A DNA stretch of 52,749 bases from Bacteroidales bacterium UBA1189 (GCA_002309805.1 DBYJ01000011.1:47290-100038), one strand, 5' to 3'; positions 38,404 through 48,757 are shown, counted from the first letter of the stretch. Program-made: numbers and translations. The notes: generated from the sequence alone by a model not told the origin.

Positions 38404-41400
38404 ATGAAAAATCAATGCCTTAAATCGCTTATGCTTGGCCTCGTGGCTATGACGATTGTCTTGCTTCCGCTTTCGGCACAGACCATTCGTGTGGATTCGC
38501 CTACGCGCAGCTATGCTCCTGCAAAGGTGCAGAAAGCCCCTCAGCGCATTATCTACACCGACGGCGACCTGCCTGAGGAGTATTCCCGTCTGGGCACCAC
38601 CAACCTCTGGGTGAGGAACGACAGCGCCGTGTTTGACATCCTGGGCAAGTTCAATAACAGCTATTACAGCTCTACATTTGGCGGTGGTGGCTATGTTACG
38701 GCCATCCATGTGGATGATGAAGACGACGGCATCTGGACAAGTGAAATAAAAGAGTGGTACACCGCCCGCATGGAAGATTGCGTGCGGATGGACGACGATG
38801 AGAATTACCAGTGGTATCGCAACGAATTCCTGACGGGCAAAGCCCACGGACTGGATGTGAAGGTGACCCTTGAGCCGCTGGGCGAGTATGCCCGCGTCGT
38901 CTACAATGTGACCAATACCGATGAGAAGCCCCACACCTATTCATTGGGCAGTCGTGCCGACCTGTCCCTTGGCGATAACGACTTGGCACCTATCACACTA
39001 GTGCGCGACAAAAACGGCATTCCTTTCGGCTTGGAGATGGCCAGCAGCTTGAATCCTGACGAGGCTGCTACCCTTCAGTTCCTATTTAAAAATCGTTCGG
39101 GCGTGAGCGATGTGGATGGCTACTGGTTCGGCCATTATGGCCAGAATTCCGATGGCAGGGCTGTCGCGGGCGATTATACCTGCCCACGCTGGAATCCCAG
39201 TGACTTCACACAGGCCATTATCGCTCCTGAGTCCGAGGATGTCTCGGAAAAGTGGCGCTACACCTTTACGGAGCCTGCTGCCGGTTGGGCGGCTCCGGGC
39301 TTCAACGACAGCGGCTGGAGCGAGGGCGTTGCAGGCTTCGGCACAACGGGACGCAGTCATGTGCGCACTCCTTGGGAGGGCGATAACCGTAAAATCTGGC
39401 TCCGCCGTACTTTCGACCTCGACATTACCTCCGAGCAGGCCCGTTTCCTCCGTCTGAAGATTTTCCATAATGCCGACGGTGCCAATCAGGTCTATATCAA
39501 TGGTGTCCTTGCCTTCAGCAACCCCGAATACTACAGCGACTACTACGACTACGAAATCAGCGATGCTGCCCTTGCCGCTCTCAACCTTCACGGCACCAAC
39601 ACCATCGCTGCCTACTCCTACAACAGCTGGGGAGGACAGACACTCGACATCGCCCTCGGCCTTCAGGAAGGGCTTTGGCACGGTGCGGTTGAGGGAGAGG
39701 ATGAGTATGCCACGTTTATCAAGACTAATGAACAGGGAGGCGATACATGGCGATACACCATGGAGAAACCCACTGACGACTGGAACACCGCTTCGTTCGA
39801 CGATAGCAGCTGGAAGGAGGGACGCTCGCCTTTCGCTCCCAATCATTCAACGGGAACGGATTGGCGTAGTGATTTCCTTTGGATGCGTAAGGAACTGACG
39901 TTGAATGTCAGCCGCGAAGATCTGAAGGATTTGCGTATGCGCATTGTTCATGACGGCGGTTGCGACTTGTACTTCAACGGTGTACTAGCCTACACGGGTG
40001 AGCCCTGGATGGACTGGCTTGAATTCCGCGACATCAATGAGCAGGCCGTCAATGCCCTCAATCCCAAGGGGAAGAACATCATCGCCATGTATGTCTGGCA
40101 GGATTATGGCGGACAGCAGGCTGACCTCGGCCTCGGCCTCTACCACGAAAACTCTATTGTCGAGATTAACGGCCTCTACATCGAGAACGGCCACTACGAT
40201 AGCGGCATGGGCTGGTGCTGGCGTGACCGTCTTATCGCTCCGAGCGAGACACAGCAGTTGAGCGTGCTCTTCTGCATCGGCAATGTTCCTGACAGCCAAT
40301 ACGACCCCAACACAGGCCCCGACGTCTATATCAGTGAGTTCTCCATTACGCCTACTGAGGTGCAGGCGAAGGATTCGGTGCAGGCGGTTATCGTCATTGC
40401 CAACAAGGGTAATCAGCCCATGCCGACAGGTTTGGATGTGATTGTCTCCGGGCCATGGAAGGGAGGCAATTGGGAGTACCGTACTCGTCAGGAGATACCT
40501 GTCGGACAGTCGCTTCGACTGACGCCCACGATTGCCGTCACCGACTATGTCACGGAGGTTACTGCCCAGGCGTGGGTGAATGGCTCGCGTGCCTTCAAAG
40601 AAACCAACTACGACAACAATACGGCCTCCGATTCTTATTTAATAAAGGTAGTACCGCCCTATACAGCCACGCTTGCGACGGACAAAACGCTCTACGATGT
40701 GGGCGATGTCGTACGCTTCACGGGGCAGATTGCTGGCGCAAGGAATGCCTTCAGCCAGCTGAAACTGATTGTCCGCAATGCCGAGGGAGGAGACCAGACC
40801 TTCAATGTCGTAACTGACGAGAATGGCGCCTTCAGCTATCCGTGGACGACATACGAGGGATGGACGGGCCATTTCATGGCAGCAGCCGTCTATCCTGAGA
40901 GCTGGCCCGACGATGCGGCTTTCTCGGCCTGCACGTTCGATGTCCGCGGCTTCCAAACCGAGGGGCCGCGGTGGGACGCCGACGATGCGTGGGGTGCTTG
41001 GAGAACCTTTGTTGTCGATTCGACCTACGTTGCCGACATCACCGTCCGCAATCCGGGTGTCATTTCCCTCACAGGCGTTACTTTTACACAAGTGACGAAG
41101 AACCCCAATCTCGATGTGAAGCTTACCGGCGTATCGACCTTCGAGGCTGACGGCAAGGCTGTGCTGCATCTCGCCGTCACTCCAAAGGCTGCCACTCAAG
41201 GCGAGCAATACGAGGAACTCTGTCTGCGCATTGCCACCGCCGAAGGGCCAATGAAGGAGTTGACTATATGGTACTACAACGTCAATCCCACTGCTCTGCT
41301 GACCGCCAACGTGAGCGAAATCACCACCACCATGCTCATGGGCGGTTGGACGGACTACGCCTTCACCGTCACCAATGAAGGTGCGGCCCCGACGGGTGAA

Positions 41401-44400
41401 ATCTCCCTCATCTTGCCCGAGGTGGCTTGGATGAGTCCTTTGACACCCCTCTCGATGGTCTCCCTCCAGCCGGGCGAGAAGGCTACCGTCATGCTCCGCT
41501 TCATGCCCGACGAATCCATGAAGCTCAACGTGCCTCTCACGGGACGCCTCGCCCTGAATGTCGAGAACGGCCAAGGTCTATCGCTGCCCTATAGCGTGGA
41601 GCCCGTCAGCGATGCCCAGGGCAAGCTCATGGTTGATGTCTGCGACGAGAACACCTACTATACGGCCGAGGCTCCTCACGTCAGTGGGGCAGAGGTGAAG
41701 ATTACCCATCCTGTCAGCGGTGCTATCATTGCCGAGGGCACTACGGGGCAGGATGGCCTTGCAGCCTTCGACCTCCCCGCTGGATGGTACACCGTCACCG
41801 TCAAGGCCGACAAGCACGATGGATATCAGAACAACATCAGCATAGACCCCTCCCGGACGACAGAGCTGACGGTCAACCTCAGTTTCCAGGCCATCACCAT
41901 TGACTTTGAGGTGGTGGAGGTGAACGAGACTGACGAGTATAAGATTGTCACTACGATGACGTTCGAGACATACGTCCCGCAGCCTGTTGTGGAGATGATT
42001 GTCGATGAACAACCCTTCGAGGCAATGGAACTTGGTCAGAGTCTGGTCTATAACACGGTGCTCATCAACCGCGGCCTCATCCGTGCGGAGGCTCTTGAGC
42101 TGACGTTCCCCGACAACGAGTTCTTCAGTTTCACGCCGCTTTGCGAGGTTCCCGACAGCCTGGAGGCTCAGACGTCGGCGGTCATCCCCGTTCGTGTCAC
42201 CCGCCTCTTCCCGGGCGAGAATGCCGAGGCCTCCATGCGCTATCGCCGCACAGGCACATATCCCCAGAAAGTTGGCTCCGTGCAGGCAAACAGCAGCATG
42301 CCCTGCCACATGGATCAGAATGTGAAGTACGAGTGGCCGTGCGGCAAGGACACCAAGAGCGGCGGCTACAGCAAGGTACTTTACCAGCAGTCCTGCTCTG
42401 CCGACAGCTACGGATCGTTTGGCGGTTACTGGTCAGGCGGCGGTGGCGGAGGCTATGGCGCCTGGTCAGGCGGCGGAACCATCGCTTCCCGTTCCTATAC
42501 GGGTTGCAACGACTGCCTGAATGAGTTCGGCGAGAAGGCTTTCCTCTGTGCCTTGGGCTATCTTCCTGTGGTCGGAACGATTACGGGTCTCATTACGGCA
42601 AGCGACGCTGTGGATTACGCCCTTGTGATCGGAAGCCTCTTCACGGGGCCCTTTGGCGGTGCCGTCCTCAATACGGTTGGCTGTGTCAAGAGCTTCGCCA
42701 CTATGGACTGTCTGACAGGCGGCGATGGCGATGATGATGGCGATGATGATGATGTCGACGATGATGCCCCTGCCCGACGGGCTTCGGCCATGCCCAGCTT
42801 CGTAAAGGCATTCCAGCAGAAAGCACTACTCTTGTGCGACGAGATGGAGGCTGGCGATGCCCTCATCAAGGAAATTATCGGCAATCCTGTCGTTTGGAAC
42901 GATGTGGAGTCAGAGCAGATACTGGCTATCCTGCGTGCCTTCCCTGCCGACCATCGTCAGGCCTCGGCCGACGAGCTGCGTCACCTGAAGCCTCAGAATG
43001 TGTCGGACGAAGCCTTCGATGCGCTCATCGAGCGTCTGCTCGGCACAAACCCCGACAATTGTCCTGACGAAGCCTTCATCGCCGCCCAGCGTGCCGTCAT
43101 CGACGACTGCGAAGCCAAGGCACGCGAGATGGGCTATGCCTCCACCTACGAGATGTGGACTGCCGAGTGGGCAAAGCTCGAACAGCAGCTCGACCAGGCC
43201 AGCGGTGCCGTCTGTGCTACGGTGAAGATTCAGCTCAGCCAGACAATGACCTTCACACGCCAGGCCTTCGAGGGCACGCTCACCGTTTATAACGGCAGTG
43301 CTGACGAGGCTATGCGTGATGTCCGCCTCCACCTTACCGTCACCGCTCCTGACGGCACGGTGGCCATGGCCCACGAGATGGAGATGCACATGCAGTCGCT
43401 CGACGGTTTCAGCGGCAGCCTCGCCTTCGATGCCGGATGGACCCTGGATGCCCTTCAGACTGGTGTGGCAAAGGTGAAGTTCATTCCTACCCGCTATGCT
43501 GCGCCCGACGAACCCGTTGTCTATACCATCGGCGGCAGCCTCACCTACATCGACCCCTTCAATGGCTACGAAGTGACGCGTGAACTGATGCCAGTGAAGA
43601 TCACCGTCAGGCCCACCCCCGTGCTGGAGATGATATATTTCGTCCAGCGCGACGTCATGAGCGACGACCCCTTCACCGAGGAAGTCGAGCCTGCTGAGGA
43701 TGCCGAATTCTCGCTCATCCTTCTCAACAAGGGAGCGGGCACGGCGCGCGACCTCCGCATGGTCACCAACCAGCCTGAGATTGTCGAGAATGAAAAGGGC
43801 CTGCTCATTAACTACGAGATGATCAGCTCGCAGCTCAACGGCGGCGACAAGGTGCTCGCCCTCGGTCAGAGCGTCGCTACAGAGTTCGGCGATGTGCCGC
43901 CTCACTCGTCAGCCTACGCCCAGTGGTGGATGCGCAGCTCCATCTACGGACATTTCATTGACTACGAGATCGAGGCCACCCACGTCACCAGTTACGATAA
44001 TCCCGACCTCTCGCTGCTCGATACCATCCATGTCCACGAGCTTATCCACAGCATTGCCGTGCGCGATGCCGAAGGCACGGAGAAGGCCGCCTTCCTAGTC
44101 AACGACGAAGCCGATGCCGTCGATGCCCCTGACGTCATCTACTTCGTCGATGGCACCACCGCTCCTGTGACCACCTCCGACGGGCTGCGGGCCGAACGCT
44201 TCGATGGCGGCACCGACGTGGCCTACGACATTGCTCTGCCGGCCTCCGGCACCGACTGGGTCTATGGCTGGATGGCCGATCCCACCGACGGCCACGGCCG
44301 TGTCAAGTCTATCACCCGCCTGAGCGACGGCGCCGACATCCCGCTCCGCTGCTGCTGGCTCACGCAGTACGTCTTTAACGATGCCCGTAAGCCTGTGGCC

Positions 44401-44952
44401 GAGAACCGTCTGCACTTTGCCGGAACAACTGGTGCCGAGGGCGAGGTCTATCGCGTCACCTTCCAGCCTATGCCCAGCGTCTGGCTCGCCGTCGACGACA
44501 TCTTCACCGTCCCCGATGCCGACAGCTGGATTACTACGCCGATGTCCAAGCTGAACGTTCGCTTCAACAAACCCATTTTGGAGACTACGTTCACCCCTGA
44601 CGACATCCGCTTGAACCACGAAGGCACACGCCTTGATGTCTCCGGCATCTGCGTCGTCCCCGTCGGCACCGAGTCCGATGAATTCGAGCTGCGCTTGGGC
44701 AATCTCACGGAGCGCACGGGCTACTATGTGCTCACCGTCCAGACGGCCGACATCATCGACCAGGAGGGTTTCAATGGCGAGCGCGGACGTTCCGTCAGTT
44801 GGATGCAGGTACTCGGTAATGCCGTCTTCGCCCCCTCGGCTGACGAGGGTGGGGCAGAGGCAACTCCCGTCTTCGACCTCTTGGGTCGCCGCGTTACAAA
44901 ACCCGTCCGCGGCATCTACATCCGGGGCGGAAGCAAGTTCATCGTCCGATAA
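38404..44952 (+). CDS. Very large secreted multidomain surface protein
   Basis: I chose ATG 38404 because a good signal peptide follows (MKNQCLKSLMLGLVAMTIVL, cleavage near LSAQ); an ATG at 38383 also exists. The 2182-residue product has an N-terminal beta-rich region. Two tandem galactose-binding-like jelly rolls follow (about residues 283-422 and 448-582; WRYTFTEPAAGW and WRYTMEKPTDDW starts). Next are a CARDB-like module (about 638-750), Ig-like and carboxypeptidase-regulatory-like modules (about 1080-1180), a Gly-rich stretch (1337-1359), a Cys-containing hydrophobic segment and an Asp-rich run (about 1439-1455). The end (FDLLGRRVTKPVRGIYIRGG) is a sorting-like tail. Probably surface attached or released. 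Function unknown. Confidence 0.8.
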   Translation: MKNQCLKSLMLGLVAMTIVLLPLSAQTIRVDSPTRSYAPAKVQKAPQRIIYTDGDLPEEYSRLGTTNLWVRNDSAVFDILGKFNNSYYSSTFGGGGYVTAIHVDDEDDGIWTSEIKEWYTARMEDCVRMDDDENYQWYRNEFLTGKAHGLDVKVTLEPLGEYARVVYNVTNTDEKPHTYSLGSRADLSLGDNDLAPITLVRDKNGIPFGLEMASSLNPDEAATLQFLFKNRSGVSDVDGYWFGHYGQNSDGRAVAGDYTCPRWNPSDFTQAIIAPESEDVSEKWRYTFTEPAAGWAAPGFNDSGWSEGVAGFGTTGRSHVRTPWEGDNRKIWLRRTFDLDITSEQARFLRLKIFHNADGANQVYINGVLAFSNPEYYSDYYDYEISDAALAALNLHGTNTIAAYSYNSWGGQTLDIALGLQEGLWHGAVEGEDEYATFIKTNEQGGDTWRYTMEKPTDDWNTASFDDSSWKEGRSPFAPNHSTGTDWRSDFLWMRKELTLNVSREDLKDLRMRIVHDGGCDLYFNGVLAYTGEPWMDWLEFRDINEQAVNALNPKGKNIIAMYVWQDYGGQQADLGLGLYHENSIVEINGLYIENGHYDSGMGWCWRDRLIAPSETQQLSVLFCIGNVPDSQYDPNTGPDVYISEFSITPTEVQAKDSVQAVIVIANKGNQPMPTGLDVIVSGPWKGGNWEYRTRQEIPVGQSLRLTPTIAVTDYVTEVTAQAWVNGSRAFKETNYDNNTASDSYLIKVVPPYTATLATDKTLYDVGDVVRFTGQIAGARNAFSQLKLIVRNAEGGDQTFNVVTDENGAFSYPWTTYEGWTGHFMAAAVYPESWPDDAAFSACTFDVRGFQTEGPRWDADDAWGAWRTFVVDSTYVADITVRNPGVISLTGVTFTQVTKNPNLDVKLTGVSTFEADGKAVLHLAVTPKAATQGEQYEELCLRIATAEGPMKELTIWYYNVNPTALLTANVSEITTTMLMGGWTDYAFTVTNEGAAPTGEISLILPEVAWMSPLTPLSMVSLQPGEKATVMLRFMPDESMKLNVPLTGRLALNVENGQGLSLPYSVEPVSDAQGKLMVDVCDENTYYTAEAPHVSGAEVKITHPVSGAIIAEGTTGQDGLAAFDLPAGWYTVTVKADKHDGYQNNISIDPSRTTELTVNLSFQAITIDFEVVEVNETDEYKIVTTMTFETYVPQPVVEMIVDEQPFEAMELGQSLVYNTVLINRGLIRAEALELTFPDNEFFSFTPLCEVPDSLEAQTSAVIPVRVTRLFPGENAEASMRYRRTGTYPQKVGSVQANSSMPCHMDQNVKYEWPCGKDTKSGGYSKVLYQQSCSADSYGSFGGYWSGGGGGGYGAWSGGGTIASRSYTGCNDCLNEFGEKAFLCALGYLPVVGTITGLITASDAVDYALVIGSLFTGPFGGAVLNTVGCVKSFATMDCLTGGDGDDDGDDDDVDDDAPARRASAMPSFVKAFQQKALLLCDEMEAGDALIKEIIGNPVVWNDVESEQILAILRAFPADHRQASADELRHLKPQNVSDEAFDALIERLLGTNPDNCPDEAFIAAQRAVIDDCEAKAREMGYASTYEMWTAEWAKLEQQLDQASGAVCATVKIQLSQTMTFTRQAFEGTLTVYNGSADEAMRDVRLHLTVTAPDGTVAMAHEMEMHMQSLDGFSGSLAFDAGWTLDALQTGVAKVKFIPTRYAAPDEPVVYTIGGSLTYIDPFNGYEVTRELMPVKITVRPTPVLEMIYFVQRDVMSDDPFTEEVEPAEDAEFSLILLNKGAGTARDLRMVTNQPEIVENEKGLLINYEMISSQLNGGDKVLALGQSVATEFGDVPPHSSAYAQWWMRSSIYGHFIDYEIEATHVTSYDNPDLSLLDTIHVHELIHSIAVRDAEGTEKAAFLVNDEADAVDAPDVIYFVDGTTAPVTTSDGLRAERFDGGTDVAYDIALPASGTDWVYGWMADPTDGHGRVKSITRLSDGADIPLRCCWLTQYVFNDARKPVAENRLHFAGTTGAEGEVYRVTFQPMPSVWLAVDDIFTVPDADSWITTPMSKLNVRFNKPILETTFTPDDIRLNHEGTRLDVSGICVVPVGTESDEFELRLGNLTERTGYYVLTVQTADIIDQEGFNGERGRSVSWMQVLGNAVFAPSADEGGAEATPVFDLLGRRVTKPVRGIYIRGGSKFIVR

Positions 44953-44977
44953 AGCGCACGATCCAACGCTTTTTCAG
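44953..44977 (+). terminator. Small hairpin between two convergent genes
   Basis: AAAGCG pairs with CGCTTT across ten bases and runs into TTT, within the 21-base gap after the large gene. The stem is short, so it is a weak candidate. Confidence 0.4.
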
Positions 44978-45684
44978 AGCGGCACGACGTCGGTAACGAT
45001 GAGCGTGCCGCCTGTGTGTGTGGCGGTGTCGTCAGCGGTGACGCTGAAGCGTATGTCGAATCCGGCAAAGGGGAGGCCGTAGGTGCGCGTGTGGTTGGAC
45101 TGGTAGGCGGGGCGGGGATCCTGCGCCAGCAGTGCAAGGGCTGCCGATTGTTTGTCGGCAGGGAGCAGGGCGAGAAACCGAGGGGGAAACTCGACGTGCA
45201 GGGTGTGCCGGGGACGGGTATCGACAAAGCCGCTGCGGGCATCGGGATGGCTGTCGGTGAAGGTGACGTAGGGCTTGATGTCCAACACAGGGGTGCCGTC
45301 CATCATATCGATGCCGCTAACGTGGATGACGGGGCCACAGGGGGTGTTCCACTCAATCTGCTCGACTTTCAGGGAGGAGAGGGCGAGGCCGTTGGGGCGG
45401 AAGGACGACCGCGTGGCAAAAACTCCCATCCGTTCATTCCCGCCCAATCGCGGCGGACGGACGGTGAGTCCACCTATTGACTTGTTGACCTGTTGACTTG
45501 TTGACCCATGAAACTGCCAGATGACCCAGATGTAGTCGAATCCCTCGAGGCCGCGCAGGGCATTAGGGTCGCGGTAGGGTGGGGTAAAGACGATGCTCCC
45601 CTTCAGCTCAGGTACGAGGCCGCTCTGACGGGGTACACCGAACTTGGTGGGGAAATCGGAATAAATATGGGCAATGGCTTCCAT
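44974..45684 (-). CDS. trmO: tRNA (N6-threonylcarbamoyladenosine37-N6)-methyltransferase TrmO
   Basis: The start at ATG 45684 gives 236 residues beginning MEAIAHIYSDFPTKFGVPRQ, the expected N-terminus, and begins six bases after the TonB receptor stop; the longer ATG at 45702 overlaps that gene. Family motifs are VRPPRLGGNERMGVFATRSS, FRPNGLALSSLKV and VLDIKPYV. The enzyme methylates t6A37 of some tRNAs with AdoMet. The loop before VRPPRL reads STSQQVNKSIGG and is encoded by an inserted GTCAACAA-type repeat where relatives have a short loop. Confidence 0.92.
   Translation of the reverse strand: MEAIAHIYSDFPTKFGVPRQSGLVPELKGSIVFTPPYRDPNALRGLEGFDYIWVIWQFHGSTSQQVNKSIGGLTVRPPRLGGNERMGVFATRSSFRPNGLALSSLKVEQIEWNTPCGPVIHVSGIDMMDGTPVLDIKPYVTFTDSHPDARSGFVDTRPRHTLHVEFPPRFLALLPADKQSAALALLAQDPRPAYQSNHTRTYGLPFAGFDIRFSVTADDTATHTGGTLIVTDVVPL
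45473..45505. repeat. In-frame GTTGACTT repeat in trmO
   Basis: A 33-base block of eight-base units. It matches 32 of 33 bases of the block at 51427-51459 inside another gene. Both are read in the same frame on the minus strand and give STSQ(Q/R)VNKSIG. Confidence 0.85.
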
Positions 45685-45689
45685 CCTTC

Positions 45690-48113
45690 TCAGAACTCGC
45701 ATAGGATGCGGAAGTTGACGCGGCGGTCGGTGAGGTAGTTGGGCACGGCATACTGGTGGTTGTCGATGTCGGTTATCCAGTAGTAGCTGTTAACGTTGCG
45801 AATGCCGAGCAGGTTGAAGGCATCGATGCCCAGCCAGATGTTCTGCACGGGGGACTGCGGCGAGGCGAGGGCGGTGCCCTGTAGGAAGGGTATGCCGACG
45901 CGAACACGCTCGCCGCCCACAAGACGGTAGCTCATGCCGATATCGATTCGGCGATAGGCGGGGGCTCGGAATATCTGCTTCTCGCGTCCGCTGTGGGGCG
46001 GCCCGAAGGGGAGTCCATTGGCATAGCTGGCGCGGAGGCTCATCTTCCAACGGTCGGTGCCGGGGAAGTAATCGCTGAAATTGAACGAGAGGTTGACACG
46101 CTGGTCGGTGGGACGGGGATACCAACGGCCATCGATATTCTCCTCCGTCCGCATGAACGAGCAGGTAAGCCACGAGTCGGTGCCTGGCACAAACTCGCCG
46201 AACAGCTTCATATCTAAGCCCGTGGCATAGCCGGTGGCGCAGTTTTCACCGTAGTAGGTGATGCGGATGTTGTCGACGTTGTAAGGGATGAGGTTCGACA
46301 GAGCCTTGTAGTAGAGCTCGGCGCTGAACTTGAAGGGGCGGTCGAAGATGCGGAAGCTGTAGTCGGCGGCGGCCACAAAATGGATGCTGCGCTGCGAACG
46401 GATGTCGCGGTTCAGCAGGACGTGATAGCTCCCGTCGATAATGGTGGTGTCGCGCAGCTCCTTATAGAACGGGCTTTGGTGATAGACGCCCGAGGCGAGA
46501 CGGAAGGTGAAATTCTCGTTGGCAGCGGGGACGAATCCCAACGAGGCACGAGGGCTGACGATGGTCTCATGATTCCACGTCCAGTACGAGGCGCGCAGTC
46601 CAGCATTCAGCACGAATAGTCCTGCGCCGTTGGTGAAGCGCCAGGTGTCCTGCACATAGGCTGAGAGGCGCTGGTTGTGGACGGTGTTCCTTGAGCGGAG
46701 GTTGTAGATGAGTTCCAGTTCCTGGGCCGTGTGGGGCATGCTGTAGCCGGCCGAGTCGCGGTACTCCCACTCGTTCACCTGCTCGCGCACTTGCTCGTTC
46801 TTAGTCTCCATGCCCCAAAGGATGTGATGGGCTCCGGTCTTGTGCTCACCGCTCAGGCCAAGGCTCATAACCCCTGCTTGAAGGTAGTTACGGGCGTGCT
46901 CCATGTAGGTACCCACGCCGAGATTCTCTTCGGTATCGACCTGATTGAGCCAATACTGCCCGATGATGTCGTACGTCTCGCGCTCGTTGGTGTGATAGGC
47001 CGCGGCATTAAGGCTGAGGATGTTATCCTTGTCGATGGCATAGCTGAGGTTATAGGCACCGAAAAAGGTTTGGAAGCGGTCCTGCTCCTTGCCGGCAAAG
47101 AAGACGGCGAAGTTTTTGACGTCTTCCAGCGTGCCGAAGGAGGTGCTGCGGTCGTGGGGCACGAAGTTGTATTTGTTCTGCGAGATGTTGCCGATGAAGC
47201 CCATGCTCCAGCGGTCGGTGGGGCGCCAGTGGAGGAAGGTCTGGTAGTCGATGAAAGCAGGGCTGTATTCGCCGTGGGTGTCGAGTGTGCCGAGTAGGTA
47301 TTCGCTGGTCTTGTAGCGGATGCTGTTCGTAAGGCTCAGACGTCCGTTGCCGTAGCCCACATAGGCATTGGCACCGAGCAGGCTGGCGCTGAGGGTCGAT
47401 TCGAACTGCTCGGGGCGGCGGTAGGTGATGTCGAGCACGCTGCTCATTTTGTCTCCGAAACGGGCCTCGTAGCCGCCCGACGAGAAGCCGATGTTCTCCA
47501 CCATGTCGGGGTTGATGAACGAGAGCCCCTCCTGCTGCCCGGCACGGATGAGGAGGGGGCGATAGACCTCGATACCGTTGACATAGACGCTGTTCTCGTC
47601 GAAGTTGCCGCCGCGGACGTTGTACTGTGTGCTCAGCTCGTTGGTGCTGCTGACACCTGCCTGTGTGGCGATGTACGACTCGACCGAGCCGCCCGTGGCA
47701 TCAGGTGTGAGGCGGGCTTCCTTCATGCTGATGTGCTGCATGGTACCCGTCTGACGGCGTGTCTCCTTCACGGTGACGCCCTGCAACTCCATGTTCAGCG
47801 AGGGCAGCACGATGTCCATAGTAATGACGCCTGTGGGACGACTCAGGATGCGGCGACGTGTCTGATGGCCTATCATGGAGTAGATGATGACCACGCTGTC
47901 GGCGCTCTCAAAAGCAATAGTATATTCGCCGTTCAGGTTGCTCGTGGCGCCGATAAGCTGTTTCTCCACAAAGATGTTCGCCACCTCCACGGGGCTTCCA
48001 TGCTCGTCGCGGATGACACCCTTCACCGTCACACGGTCGGCCAGACAGGGCGTCACCGCCATCAGCAATGCGGCGAAAAACAGCAGCAGGCGTATGGTCG
48101 GCATTCGTTTCAT
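45690..48113 (-). CDS. TonB-dependent outer-membrane receptor
   Basis: An 807-residue receptor with a signal peptide (ending CLADRVTV), an N-terminal carboxypeptidase-regulatory-like domain (about 27-110; GVIRDEHGSPVEVANIFVEK), a plug (about 130-235; STQYNVRGGNFDENSVYVNG) and a 22-strand barrel ending in FRILCEF with a C-terminal Phe. No SusD partner is adjacent, and no TonB box sequence is certain. It imports an unknown ligand, perhaps a metal chelate or cofactor. It is coupled to trmO downstream. Confidence 0.92.
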   Translation of the reverse strand: MKRMPTIRLLLFFAALLMAVTPCLADRVTVKGVIRDEHGSPVEVANIFVEKQLIGATSNLNGEYTIAFESADSVVIIYSMIGHQTRRRILSRPTGVITMDIVLPSLNMELQGVTVKETRRQTGTMQHISMKEARLTPDATGGSVESYIATQAGVSSTNELSTQYNVRGGNFDENSVYVNGIEVYRPLLIRAGQQEGLSFINPDMVENIGFSSGGYEARFGDKMSSVLDITYRRPEQFESTLSASLLGANAYVGYGNGRLSLTNSIRYKTSEYLLGTLDTHGEYSPAFIDYQTFLHWRPTDRWSMGFIGNISQNKYNFVPHDRSTSFGTLEDVKNFAVFFAGKEQDRFQTFFGAYNLSYAIDKDNILSLNAAAYHTNERETYDIIGQYWLNQVDTEENLGVGTYMEHARNYLQAGVMSLGLSGEHKTGAHHILWGMETKNEQVREQVNEWEYRDSAGYSMPHTAQELELIYNLRSRNTVHNQRLSAYVQDTWRFTNGAGLFVLNAGLRASYWTWNHETIVSPRASLGFVPAANENFTFRLASGVYHQSPFYKELRDTTIIDGSYHVLLNRDIRSQRSIHFVAAADYSFRIFDRPFKFSAELYYKALSNLIPYNVDNIRITYYGENCATGYATGLDMKLFGEFVPGTDSWLTCSFMRTEENIDGRWYPRPTDQRVNLSFNFSDYFPGTDRWKMSLRASYANGLPFGPPHSGREKQIFRAPAYRRIDIGMSYRLVGGERVRVGIPFLQGTALASPQSPVQNIWLGIDAFNLLGIRNVNSYYWITDIDNHQYAVPNYLTDRRVNFRILCEF

Positions 48114-48156
48114 CTAAAATATAACGCAAATCTGCGCGAGATATTGTTTTTTATGC

Positions 48157-48164
48157 TAACTTTG
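48157..48164 (+). promoter_or_regulatory. Putative -7 box of the nitroreductase gene
   Basis: TAACTTTG is a full match to TAnnTTTG, 64 bases before the ATG at 48229. No clear -33 box at the proper distance. Confidence 0.45.
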
Positions 48165-48228
48165 CAGCCGAAAAAACGTTATTGGGCCAGAATGCTTTCA
48201 TTTAATTCTTAACTCATAACTAAACAAC

Positions 48229-48756
48229 ATGGAAAGTTTCAGCGAACTGATAAAGACACGGCGCAGCATGCGCAAGTTTACGGACGAAGAACTGACGCAA
48301 GAGCAGGTGGAATTGCTGCTTCGGGCAGCCCTCATGTCGCCCTCTTCCCACCGCAGCACGGGGTGGCAGTTTATTGTGGTTGACGACAAGGCCATGCTGG
48401 CACGTCTGGCTGAGAGCAAGGCAAGCGGCGCTGCGTTTGTGGCCGAGGCTCCGCTGGCTATCGTCGTCTTGGGCGACCCCGAGGTGAGCGATGCTTGGGT
48501 GGAGGATGCCTCCATTGCTGCCATCATGATTCAGCTTCAGGCTGAGGACCTTGGCTTGGGCAGTTGCTGGGCACACATGAAGAACCGCAATGCTGCCGAC
48601 GGTACTCCTGCTGACGATATCATCCACGAGCTGCTGGGCATACCCGACAATCTGCGAGTGCTTTGCGTCATTGCCGTCGGCCACAAGGGAATGGAGCGTA
48701 AGCCCTTCAACGAAGAGCACCTCCAGTGGGAGAAAGTCCATTTGAATAAATGGTAA
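48229..48756 (+). CDS. Nitroreductase-family protein
   Basis: A 175-residue FMN-dependent nitroreductase-like protein. FMN-binding elements are RRSMRKFTDEEL (residues about 10-21), ALMSPSSHRSTGWQF (about 35-49) and LGSCWAHMKN (near 119). Family members reduce nitroaromatics, quinones or flavins with NAD(P)H. This one has the short type without a ferredoxin domain. The physiological role is unknown. A TTAATTCTTAACTC run sits in its leader. Confidence 0.88.
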   Translation: MESFSELIKTRRSMRKFTDEELTQEQVELLLRAALMSPSSHRSTGWQFIVVDDKAMLARLAESKASGAAFVAEAPLAIVVLGDPEVSDAWVEDASIAAIMIQLQAEDLGLGSCWAHMKNRNAADGTPADDIIHELLGIPDNLRVLCVIAVGHKGMERKPFNEEHLQWEKVHLNKW

Positions 48757-48757
48757 T

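Noticed and set aside
38163..38423. Open frames on both strands within the CCTGA/GTTGAC array
   Set aside because: They arise from the repeat period and overlap the start of the large secreted protein gene.
42910..43905. A 331-codon minus-strand frame within the large gene
   Set aside because: It lies in a GC-rich coding region with no recognisable domain, and the plus-strand frame continues through it with normal composition.
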